A DNA stretch of 6,267 nt, taken from Helicobacteraceae bacterium. GTDB taxonomy: Bacteria; Campylobacterota; Campylobacteria; Campylobacterales; SZUA-545. The notes beneath the pieces are model-generated. The model searched no databases and was not told where the DNA came from. It saw nothing but the letters and a program-made list of their open reading frames with translations. This document shows, piece after piece, positions 1 through 5,294 of this stretch; position 1 is the stretch's first letter; the number at the start of each line of letters is the position of its first letter. Made by a program: the position numbers and the translations under genes. The stretch spans positions 1-6,267 of the forward strand of contig JAISRI010000029.1 in assembly GCA_031273735.1 (NCBI GenBank), in the 5' to 3' direction.

Positions 1-118
1 CTGAAATTTCATTTAAGCGCGTCTGAAGCTCTACGGGTCTGATGATCCCGCGCGCGTTGCCAAGCTGCGTTTGGAGCCTTTTGATTCTTTCCACATATTC
101 GTACGAGTCGATAATCAC
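1..118 (-). CDS. prfB: Peptide chain release factor 2, N-terminal fragment (runs off left edge)
   Basis: Only the first 39 codons are in the window. The frame reads IIDSYEYVERIKRLQTQLGN, followed by ARGIIRPVELQTRLNEIS. This resembles the N-terminal helical domain of RF2, which recognises UGA and UAA stop codons and triggers peptide release on the ribosome; the catalytic GGQ and SPF motifs lie outside. The E. coli stretch RGYLDYDAKKERL aligns with RGIIRPVELQTRL here. The GTG start at 118 is chosen because AAGGA sits 5 bases upstream and no earlier in-frame start is as well placed. The E. coli gene has a programmed +1 frameshift at about codon 26; the equivalent codons here (CGC GGG ATC ATC AGA) are open, so no frameshift is needed in this part. 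It is divergent from panC-rimO. From memory, prfB lies beside rimO in Campylobacter jejuni, which supports the call. The fragment is short, so another coiled protein is not fully excluded. Confidence 0.82.
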   Translation of the reverse strand, partial: MIIDSYEYVERIKRLQTQLGNARGIIRPVELQTRLNEIS

Positions 119-128
119 CGCTATCCTT
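119..128 (-). promoter_or_regulatory. Ribosome binding site of prfB (decides the GTG start)
   Basis: On the minus strand AAGGA (complement of 124-128) is followed by five bases and then GTG at 118. The spacing is good for a Shine-Dalgarno sequence and fixes the start of the release-factor gene. Confidence 0.65.
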
Positions 129-129
129 G

Positions 130-135
130 TATAAT
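130..135 (+). promoter_or_regulatory. Sigma70-type -10 box for panC-rimO
   Basis: A perfect TATAAT lies here, putting the expected transcription start near 142 and giving a leader of about 36 bases before the panC GTG. There is no good -35 box; 17 bp upstream is GTCGAT. That is common in Campylobacterota promoters, which rely on the -10 box and AT-rich upstream DNA. The box lies just outside the prfB coding start, within the prfB leader region on the other strand. Confidence 0.6.
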
Positions 136-156
136 GCCGACAAAAATTTAGCGCGG

Positions 157-162
157 ATTGTA
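157..162 (-). promoter_or_regulatory. Candidate -10 box for prfB
   Basis: The minus strand reads TACAAT here, which would start transcription near 150 and leave a leader of about 32 bases containing the AAGGA ribosome binding site. The -35 region at 17 bp spacing (ATGATC, inside the panC start) matches TTGACA at only three positions. If both this and the panC -10 are real, the two promoters face each other with start sites about 8 bp apart and overlapping leaders. Confidence 0.35.
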
Positions 163-177
163 GCGTAAAGGCGTAAA

Positions 178-999
178 GTGATCATTGCAAGAGGTATCGG
201 GGAGCTAAAAAACGCCCTACGAAGCGCGGGCGGAAGCGTCGGTTTTGCGCCGACTATGGGCGCTTTGCACGCCGGACATTTAAGCCTTGTCGAGCGAGCA
301 AAAAAAGAGAACGATTTTGTCGTCGTCAGTATTTTTGTTAATCCCGCGCAATTTAGCGCGGGCGAAGATTTTGAAAAATATCCTCGCAAAGAAGAGGCGG
401 ATATTGTTTTGTGCCGCGCGGCGCTCGTCGATTTGCTATTTATACCAAAAACCGAAGAGATTTACAGCGAGGACGAACCAGCGATTCGCGCTCCGTCGAT
501 TGGCGGCGCGATTTATGAAGGAAAGATTCGCCCCCTTCATTTTGACGGAGCGCTAACGGTCGTTATGAAACTATTTAATCTTGTTAAACCGCAACGCGCA
601 TATTTTGGTAAGAAAGACGCGCAACAATTATGGTTAATAACTAAAATGGCAAAATCGTTTTTTACCGATATAGAAATTATACCGTGCGAAACGACAAGAG
701 AGATTGGCGGGCTTGCTCTAAGCAGTAGAAACGCCTATTTGTCTGAAAGCGAAAAAAACGAGGCGCTTAAACTATCAAGATCGCTATTAGAGGCAAGCAA
801 ACTAATTAAGAAAAACGAAACGCGATCAATAGCGATCGTTCAAGCGATTGGCGAGGTTTTAAAACCTCTCGCGATCGATTATATCGCGATTGTCGATCGA
901 GATTTCAAACCTATCGACGCGATCAAAAAGGGCGAAACGATTATTTTAATCGCCGCAAGAGTAGGCGTAACGCGCTTAATAGATAATATGTGGATATAA
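178..999 (+). CDS. panC: Pantothenate synthetase (pantoate--beta-alanine ligase)
   Basis: This cytoplasmic enzyme joins pantoate and beta-alanine using ATP, the last step of pantothenate (vitamin B5) synthesis and so of coenzyme A supply. The 273-residue length is normal. The nucleotidyl-transferase signature PTMGALHAGHLSL is at residues 25-37 with the HxGH pair H31 and H34. FVNPAQF (53-59) matches the pantoate pocket, FGKKDAQQ (143-150) the conserved Lys-Asp-x-Gln-Gln block, and LALSSRNAYL (179-188) the SSRN loop; the end reads VGVTRLIDN. The GTG start has AAAGG at 167-171, six bases upstream, and lines up with the family N-terminus. One oddity: the usual Asp two residues before the Leu of the (R)xxDGLAxSSRN motif is Gly here (G177). 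It is the first gene of an operon with rimO, with a single base between them. Function is clear from motifs; the Gly substitution is probably tolerated. Confidence 0.96.
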   Translation: MIIARGIGELKNALRSAGGSVGFAPTMGALHAGHLSLVERAKKENDFVVVSIFVNPAQFSAGEDFEKYPRKEEADIVLCRAALVDLLFIPKTEEIYSEDEPAIRAPSIGGAIYEGKIRPLHFDGALTVVMKLFNLVKPQRAYFGKKDAQQLWLITKMAKSFFTDIEIIPCETTREIGGLALSSRNAYLSESEKNEALKLSRSLLEASKLIKKNETRSIAIVQAIGEVLKPLAIDYIAIVDRDFKPIDAIKKGETIILIAARVGVTRLIDNMWI

Positions 1000-1000
1000 G

Positions 1001-2308
1001 TTGCAAAAACTTCATCTAATCAGTCTTGGTTGCGCGAAAAATCTAGTCGATAGCGAAATAATGCTAGGGCGGCTTAAAGAGTGCGAAATAACGCAAAATC
1101 TTGATGAAGCCGATCTTATTATCGTTAATACTTGCGGCTTTATAGAAGCGGCAAAAACCGAAAGTATAGAGGCGATTTTGGGCGCGGCAAAAAGAAAAAA
1201 AGAGACGGCGCTTTTGATTGTAAGCGGCTGTTTATCGGAGCGTTACCGCGAAGAGCTGATTAAAGAGTTGCCCGAAGTCGATATTTTTACGGGAATAGGG
1301 GATTACGCAAAGATCGACGAATTGATATTAAAAAAACAAAGCGCTTTTTCAGAACAGGTTTTTTTACAATCGAACGAGGAGCGAATCGTTACCGCAAGCG
1401 CGTATCACGCCTATATTAAGATCGCCGAAGGGTGTAATCAGCGTTGTTCCTTTTGCGCGATTCCAAGTTTCAAAGGAAAGTTGCGTTCGCGATCGGTTGA
1501 AAGCGTTATTAACGAGATTATAACTCTTGTTAGAAAGGGTTATTTTGATTTTAGTCTGATCGCGCAAGACACCAGTAGTTACGGACGCGATATAGGATTA
1601 AAAAACGGCTTATGCGATCTAATTGAACAGATCGATCAAGTCGAAGGCGTTAAACGCGCTAGAATCTGTTATCTATATCCCGCTACAACCTCTCTTAAAC
1701 TGATCGAAGCTATCGCCAATTCAAAACGATTTGCGCCATATTTTGATATGCCTATTCAGCATGTAAGCGATCGTATGTTAAAGATAATGAGACGCGGCTT
1801 AAACGCGCGAAAAACCTTCGCGCTTATAGCAAAGGCGCGAGAGGTTAAAAACGCCTATATCAGAACGGCGTTTATTATTGGACACCCCTATGAGAGCGAA
1901 GCTGATTTTACGGCGCTGTGCGAAGTAATTAAATCTGGAGTTTTTGATCGCGTAAGCCTATTTGCTTTTAGCGACGAAGAGGGGACGATTTCAAATAAAA
2001 TGCGCGGCAAAGTCGATAGCAAAACTATTCAAACTCGTATGAAAATCGCGCAAAAATTATTAAAACTCGCGCATAAAAAACGACTAAAAAAAGCGATAGG
2101 TTCGATCGTAACGGTAGCGGTCGACGGCGCAAGCGAAGAGTCGGAGCATTTAATCGCGGCGAAAAATCTTGATTGGTCGCCTCAAATAGATCCGCCGATT
2201 TTAATTAACGAAAGCGAGATCGGCGATATTAAACCAGCGTTAATCGGGCGCGCTCAAATTATAGCCGCAACCGATTCGCTTTTAATCGCCAAACTTTTAG
2301 ACGAGTAG
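1001..2308 (+). CDS. rimO: Ribosomal protein S12 methylthiotransferase RimO
   Basis: RimO is a radical-SAM iron-sulfur enzyme that adds a methylthio group to a conserved Asp of ribosomal protein S12. The 435 residues show the family order. The N-terminal MTTase domain starts LHLISLGCAKNLVDSEIM, with auxiliary-cluster cysteines C11, C45 and C77. The radical-SAM core carries CNQRCSFC (C145, C149, C152), binding the SAM-cleaving 4Fe-4S cluster. A C-terminal TRAM-like domain spans about 365-430. The SLGCAKNLVDSE start and the IPSFKGKLRSR and MPIQHVSD blocks fit RimO better than the tRNA enzyme MiaB. The TTG start at 1001 is one base after the panC stop; only a weak GGA lies upstream, so it is probably translated by coupling to panC. 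The TTG is favoured because the protein then begins exactly at the usual family N-terminus. It converges on ybeY. All six cluster cysteines are present. Confidence 0.96.
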   Translation: MQKLHLISLGCAKNLVDSEIMLGRLKECEITQNLDEADLIIVNTCGFIEAAKTESIEAILGAAKRKKETALLIVSGCLSERYREELIKELPEVDIFTGIGDYAKIDELILKKQSAFSEQVFLQSNEERIVTASAYHAYIKIAEGCNQRCSFCAIPSFKGKLRSRSVESVINEIITLVRKGYFDFSLIAQDTSSYGRDIGLKNGLCDLIEQIDQVEGVKRARICYLYPATTSLKLIEAIANSKRFAPYFDMPIQHVSDRMLKIMRRGLNARKTFALIAKAREVKNAYIRTAFIIGHPYESEADFTALCEVIKSGVFDRVSLFAFSDEEGTISNKMRGKVDSKTIQTRMKIAQKLLKLAHKKRLKKAIGSIVTVAVDGASEESEHLIAAKNLDWSPQIDPPILINESEIGDIKPALIGRAQIIAATDSLLIAKLLDE

Positions 2309-2326
2309 GGTAGGGCGATTGTTGTT

Positions 2327-2737
2327 TTACCGTTCCGTAAGGGCGATCGGGAGGTTAAAGCGCGCGCGCAACTCGGCTTCTTTGAGCGCCATCTCTCCGT
2401 TATCTTTTTCGTGATCCAATCCCAAAAGGTGTAAAAGTCCGTGCAGGAATAAAACGGCAATTTCGCTTTCCGCGCAATGTCCAAAGGCTTTGGCTTGTTT
2501 AACGGCGGTATCGATCGAGATCGCTATCGATCCTAGCGGCGAATGGGCGAAAGCGGCGATCGGAAAGCTAAGAACGTCGGTTGTTTTGTAAATGCCGCGA
2601 GTTTTGCGATTAAGCTCGCGCATAGAATCGTCGCCGATCAAAATAAGCTCTATCCTCTTATCGCTCAGCGCCTGCGCGATCGCCTCTAACGGCGATGGAT
2701 CAAGGTCAAAATCGGTTTCGTTGGCAAAATCTATCAT
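2327..2737 (-). CDS. ybeY: Endoribonuclease YbeY, 16S rRNA maturation factor
   Basis: YbeY is a zinc-dependent single-strand endoribonuclease involved in 16S rRNA 3'-end maturation and ribosome quality control in the cytoplasm. The 136-residue protein has the signature HGLLHLLGLDH, giving the three metal-binding histidines H99, H103 and H109 in the HxxxHxxxxxH pattern. The upstream conserved block LNRKTRGIYKTTDVLSFP is at 42-59, and GSIAISIDTA (69-78) matches the family strand. The ATG start at 2737 gives the normal family N-terminus (MIDFANET). No Shine-Dalgarno sequence precedes it; instead GATAAT ends 5 bases upstream, so the mRNA may be leaderless. It converges with rimO, leaving only 18 bp with no terminator, and is divergent from the glycosylase-like gene through a shared palindrome. 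Confidence 0.95.
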   Translation of the reverse strand: MIDFANETDFDLDPSPLEAIAQALSDKRIELILIGDDSMRELNRKTRGIYKTTDVLSFPIAAFAHSPLGSIAISIDTAVKQAKAFGHCAESEIAVLFLHGLLHLLGLDHEKDNGEMALKEAELRARFNLPIALTER

Positions 2738-2742
2738 ACGAC

Positions 2743-2774
2743 ATTATCGGCAAAAAGCGCTTTTTTACGATAAT
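2743..2774. promoter_or_regulatory. 32-bp palindrome forming a symmetric divergent promoter of ybeY and the glycosylase gene
   Basis: The 43-bp gap between two divergent start codons is mostly one palindrome centred between 2758 and 2759. The outer arms are ATTATCG (2743-2749) and CGATAAT (2768-2774). The core is AAAAAGC followed by GCTTTTT (2752-2765). Of 16 position pairs 14 are complementary. Each arm reads outward as GATAAT, a good -10 box, ending 5 bp before the ybeY ATG and 6 bp before the glycosylase ATG, with a T-tract just upstream of each box. A sigma70 start 6-7 bp downstream of the -10 would fall on or next to the A of each ATG. The symmetry would also suit a dimeric regulator. 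Promoter activity is inferred; the palindrome is directly visible. Confidence 0.6.
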
Positions 2775-2780
2775 TGCGCG

Positions 2781-3452
2781 ATGCAACGACGTTTAATTCT
2801 ACTAAAACAACTATCGAAACTTTACGCGCTGAAACGTTCTGGCGACTGCTATTTTCAGAGCGAACCGATTGCCCAAAGCGAAAACCTGCCGCGAGAACCT
2901 AAGCGGCTTGGCGCGATGATCGCGAGTTGCCATCTGTGCAATTTAGCCAAACTTCGCAAAAACGCGCTAATCGGCGCGGGCGCGATGAAAAGTCAAATTA
3001 TGATCGTAATCGACGAGCCAAGCGCGCGCGAAGACGAAACGGGCAGATGGTTCTGCGGCGATTCGGGCGAAATGCTGAAAAAGATGATCGAAAAGGTTAT
3101 GGGGCTAACGATCGACGACGTTTATGTCGCCGCCGCGATCAAGTGCCATTCGCGCGGCAAGGCGGACGCGGCGGTTCTTGCGGCGTGTAAAGGCTATCTT
3201 GTCGCGGAAGTCGAGCGACTTAAGCCCAAAATTATTATCGCTTTAGGAAAATACGCGTTTAGCGCGCTTTGCGAGTCAAACGAAACGATCGAGGCGGCGC
3301 GAGGCAGATTGTGGCGTTGCGCGTTTGATCGCGCTATGGTCGCGCCGAGCTTTTCGCTAGGCTATCTGCGGCTCAATCAAAACGCGAAAAAAGAGGCGAT
3401 AGCGGATTTACGCCTCGCTATTAACGCGATCGATAAAGTCGCGATAGTTTAA
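2781..3452 (+). CDS. Uracil-DNA glycosylase family protein (family-4-like, altered active site)
   Basis: The 223-residue protein resembles iron-sulfur (family 4) uracil-DNA glycosylases, which cut uracil out of DNA. Four cysteines fit the 4Fe-4S ligands: C50 and C53 (CHLC), C122 (KCHSRGK) and C136 (AACKGYL). The 69-residue gap from C53 to C122 equals, as I recall, that in the Thermotoga enzyme. EDETGRWFCGDSGEML (84-99) matches the family pattern ED..G.PF.G.AG.LL, and KPKIIIALGKYA (148-159) the conserved strand. However, the motif usually written GEAPG reads IDEPS (77-81), and the His of the late HPA/HPS motif is Ala (A188 in VAPSF), so glycosylase activity is doubtful. Residues 1-45 form an extra helical, basic region that I recall in epsilonproteobacterial homologues, supporting the ATG at 2781 rather than M46. 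No ribosome binding site is visible. The open frame extends upstream of 2781 only as antisense of ybeY. The gene's end overlaps the tonB end by 4 bp. Confidence 0.82.
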   Translation: MQRRLILLKQLSKLYALKRSGDCYFQSEPIAQSENLPREPKRLGAMIASCHLCNLAKLRKNALIGAGAMKSQIMIVIDEPSAREDETGRWFCGDSGEMLKKMIEKVMGLTIDDVYVAAAIKCHSRGKADAAVLAACKGYLVAEVERLKPKIIIALGKYAFSALCESNETIEAARGRLWRCAFDRAMVAPSFSLGYLRLNQNAKKEAIADLRLAINAIDKVAIV

Positions 3453-4165
3453 CGATATTGGTATGTAACGCGCATTCGGACGCGGACTTGTTCGCTTGGA
3501 CGCGGATAATCTTTGTAAGCGACGAGGATCGTTTCGATCGCGTGGTCGTCTAGCAAACTCCAACCGGAGCTTCTGATCGTTTCGATCGACGAAATATCGC
3601 CGTTGGGAAAAAGCGTGAAGCCAAGTATAACTTCGCCGCTCATTCCTTTCATAACCGCCAAACGCGGATAACCTCTTTGCCATAGATAGCGTTGCGTGAT
3701 CGTCTGGATCGGATTAAGGTTTTGCTCCATAAAACGACGCTCTTCGGGCGTTAGCTCGCGGATCATCAGTCCGTAAAGATCGCCTAGCTCCGCCGCGATC
3801 GCGCTTGGCGTTTCGTTAGGTTTTGCGCTTTGCGTCGTCTGTTTGTCTGGAGTCGTCGGGACGAAAATGGCGTTTAGTTCGCTCGCGCTTAACGCGCCCG
3901 TTTCGCTTTTTGGTTCGATCGGGCTTTTTTCCTCCGTCGGCGGCTTTGCGTCGGCGGCGTTTGGCGTAGCGATCGCCGGTTGCGGAGGCGTTGCGGAGGC
4001 GCTAGGCGCGATCGGCTCTTCCAAGTAGCTTAATGTAATCGGGATAAACTCTTGCCTCTGCGCGCGTTCAAACTCGAGCGATCGTAAAAGAAAGAAGAAC
4101 GCCGCCAAAATCGGCAAATAGAGCGCTACGGCGATCGCGAGGCTAAGTAAAATGCGCGGTTGCAA
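3449..4165 (-). CDS. tonB: TonB-family energy transducer
   Basis: TonB passes proton-motive-force energy from the inner-membrane ExbB-ExbD complex to outer-membrane receptors for iron complexes and similar cargo. The 238-residue protein has one N-terminal membrane segment (about residues 5-28) followed by a Pro/Ala/Glu-rich periplasmic linker (about 50-125). A conserved region with LGDLYG (127-132) and ITQRYLWQRGYPRLA (156-170) comes next. The TonB C-terminal domain is at about 176-238, with GEVILGFTLFPNGDIS, SSGWSLLDDHAI and YPRP. The ITQRYL..RGYP block is, in my recollection, typical of epsilonproteobacterial TonB. The TTG start at 4165 is set by a strong AAAGGAG five bases upstream. There is no exbB or exbD in the window, and which receptor it serves is unknown. 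The gene holds three of the window's five GCGATCGC octamers. Several TonB paralogues per genome are usual, so the symbol is at family level. Confidence 0.9.
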   Translation of the reverse strand: MQPRILLSLAIAVALYLPILAAFFFLLRSLEFERAQRQEFIPITLSYLEEPIAPSASATPPQPAIATPNAADAKPPTEEKSPIEPKSETGALSASELNAIFVPTTPDKQTTQSAKPNETPSAIAAELGDLYGLMIRELTPEERRFMEQNLNPIQTITQRYLWQRGYPRLAVMKGMSGEVILGFTLFPNGDISSIETIRSSGWSLLDDHAIETILVAYKDYPRPSEQVRVRMRVTYQYR

Positions 4166-4177
4166 CGAAGCTCCTTT
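4166..4177 (-). promoter_or_regulatory. Strong ribosome binding site of tonB (decides the TTG start)
   Basis: The minus strand reads AAAGGAG (complement of 4171-4177), five bases and then TTG. This is the best Shine-Dalgarno match in the window and compensates for the weak start codon. Confidence 0.75.
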
Positions 4178-4225
4178 GCGTAAAAATGTTCGTCCGCAAG
4201 TTTTTAGCGGCGCTTATTCGGCGAT

Positions 4226-4231
4226 ATTATG
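4226..4231 (-). promoter_or_regulatory. Candidate -10 box for tonB
   Basis: The minus strand reads CATAAT here, five of six matches to TATAAT, placing transcription start near 4219 and a leader of about 54 bases. It lies inside the -35/-10 spacer of the nrdB promoter, so both promoters could not be occupied together. I saw no clear Fur box, but the region is AT-rich and has inverted repeats (TATTAT at 4225-4230 with ATAATA at 4241-4246; ATTCG at 4216-4220 with CGAAT at 4233-4237). Confidence 0.35.
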
Positions 4232-4239
4232 GCGAATAG

Positions 4240-4245
4240 TATAAT
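4240..4245 (+). promoter_or_regulatory. Sigma70-type -10 box for nrdB
   Basis: A perfect TATAAT sits 29 bp before the nrdB ATG, giving a start near 4252 and a leader of about 23 bases carrying the AAAGG ribosome binding site (4264-4268). No good -35 box is present. No pair of NrdR boxes is recognisable. Confidence 0.6.
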
Positions 4246-4274
4246 ACGGATATTTCTTTTGGGAAAGGCGTTCG

Positions 4275-5294
4275 ATGAGCCGAAAAATCATATATAACCC
4301 GCTATCCAAAGAAGGCGTAGACGATCGCAAGATCATTTCGGGCAATCCTACGGGTCTTGTGGAACTGACCAAGGTTAAATATCAATGGGCGATCAATCTT
4401 TGGGATTTAATGCTCGCCAACACGTGGTTTCCCAAAGAGGTCGATATGACGCAGGACGCGAAAGATTACAAAATCTTGAGCGCGGAAGAGAAGCGTATGT
4501 ATGATCTGGTTTTAAGCCAGCTGATCTTTATGGACAGTATTCAGACCAACCAATTGCAAGACAATATCAACCCGATCATCACCGCGCCCGAAATCAACGT
4601 GCTTGTGGCGCGGCAGAGCTTTGAAGAGGCTTTACATAGCTCTAGCTACGCCGTGATGGTAGAGAGTATCAGCGAAAATACCGAAGAGATCTACGATATG
4701 TGGCGCAAAGACGCGCTGTTATACAAAAAAAACAGCTATATCGCTTCCGTTTACGACGAGCTTGTTAATAATCCTACCGACGAGATGAAAGTTTTGGCTA
4801 TGTATGCCATTCAGATTTTGGAGGGCGTGTATTTTTATAGCGGTTTTACGGCGATGTATACGTTGGCGCGCGCGGGCAAAATGCTTGGTAGCGCGCAGAT
4901 GATCCGCTTTATTCAGCGCGACGAGATCAGCCATTTGCTTATGTTTCAAAATATTCTTAATTCGCTTCGCAAAGAGCGTCCCGATCTTTTCACCAAAGAG
5001 CTAGAAGATAAAGCCTACGAGATGTTTGACGAGGCGACAAAATTGGAGATCGAATGGGGACAATATATATCCAATAACAGCATATTAGGCTTTACCGATC
5101 AGATTATCGATCAGTATATTAAATATCTTGCCGATAATCGTTTAAAAGCGGTTGGGCTAAAACCGCTTTACAACGCGCAACATCCGATTAAATGGGTCGA
5201 TAAGTTTAGTCAGTTTAACGAGCAAAAAAGCAACTTTTTCGAGGCGACCGTGAGCAACTACTCGAAGGGAAGTTTGAGCTTCGATGACTTTTAG
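4275..5294 (+). CDS. nrdB: Class Ia ribonucleoside-diphosphate reductase, beta (small) subunit
   Basis: NrdB holds the diiron-tyrosyl radical that NrdA uses to reduce ribonucleoside diphosphates to deoxyribonucleotides for DNA synthesis. In the 339 residues the iron ligands fall at the same relative spacing as in E. coli: D87, E118, H121, E183, E217 and H220 (E. coli D84, E115, H118, E204, E238, H241). The radical tyrosine is Y125 in HSSSY, so this is the standard radical type rather than the Phe-containing class Ic. W51 matches the E. coli electron-transfer Trp48. Y329 in the mobile tail probably serves the radical relay, and the SFDDF end would dock into NrdA. AAAGG six bases upstream supports the ATG. 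The nrdA gene is not in the window. The 3' end overlaps the next gene by 11 bp. Internally the gene has few CGATCG motifs (one, near the start) and more polished codon use, as expected for a well-expressed gene. Confidence 0.97.
   Translation: MSRKIIYNPLSKEGVDDRKIISGNPTGLVELTKVKYQWAINLWDLMLANTWFPKEVDMTQDAKDYKILSAEEKRMYDLVLSQLIFMDSIQTNQLQDNINPIITAPEINVLVARQSFEEALHSSSYAVMVESISENTEEIYDMWRKDALLYKKNSYIASVYDELVNNPTDEMKVLAMYAIQILEGVYFYSGFTAMYTLARAGKMLGSAQMIRFIQRDEISHLLMFQNILNSLRKERPDLFTKELEDKAYEMFDEATKLEIEWGQYISNNSILGFTDQIIDQYIKYLADNRLKAVGLKPLYNAQHPIKWVDKFSQFNEQKSNFFEATVSNYSKGSLSFDDF

Noticed and set aside
9..389. 126-codon open frame on the minus strand across the prfB/panC junction
   Set aside because: It is out of frame with both prfB and panC, has no recognisable domain, and is antisense to conserved PanC motifs.
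2328..2341. TTAC...GTAA hairpin near the ybeY end as a terminator
   Set aside because: The stem is 4 bp, AT-rich and not followed by a T-run; it is inside the ybeY coding end.
2254..2484. 76-codon minus-strand frame over the rimO/ybeY ends
   Set aside because: It overlaps two well-supported genes in another frame and resembles nothing known.
2752..2766. AAAAAGCGCTTTTTT as a bidirectional intrinsic terminator
   Set aside because: It lies between two divergent start codons, so no transcript ends there, and the GC stem is only four bases. A promoter/operator role fits better.
2592..2780. Upstream extension of the glycosylase-like frame, starting at 2592
   Set aside because: It is antisense to ybeY and would read through the palindrome and promoter; the family N-terminus fits the ATG at 2781.
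3408..3683. 91-codon minus-strand frame over the tonB 3' end
   Set aside because: It is a frame shadow of the TonB C-terminal domain with no independent support.
3843..4028. Small plus-strand Gly/Ala-rich frame inside tonB
   Set aside because: Its composition is the complement of the Pro/Ala-rich TonB linker; there is no ribosome binding site.
4166..4274. NrdR boxes or a Fur box upstream of nrdB
   Set aside because: I found no pair of 16-bp NrdR-type palindromes and no good 19-bp Fur consensus; only AT-rich inverted repeats overlapping the -10 boxes.
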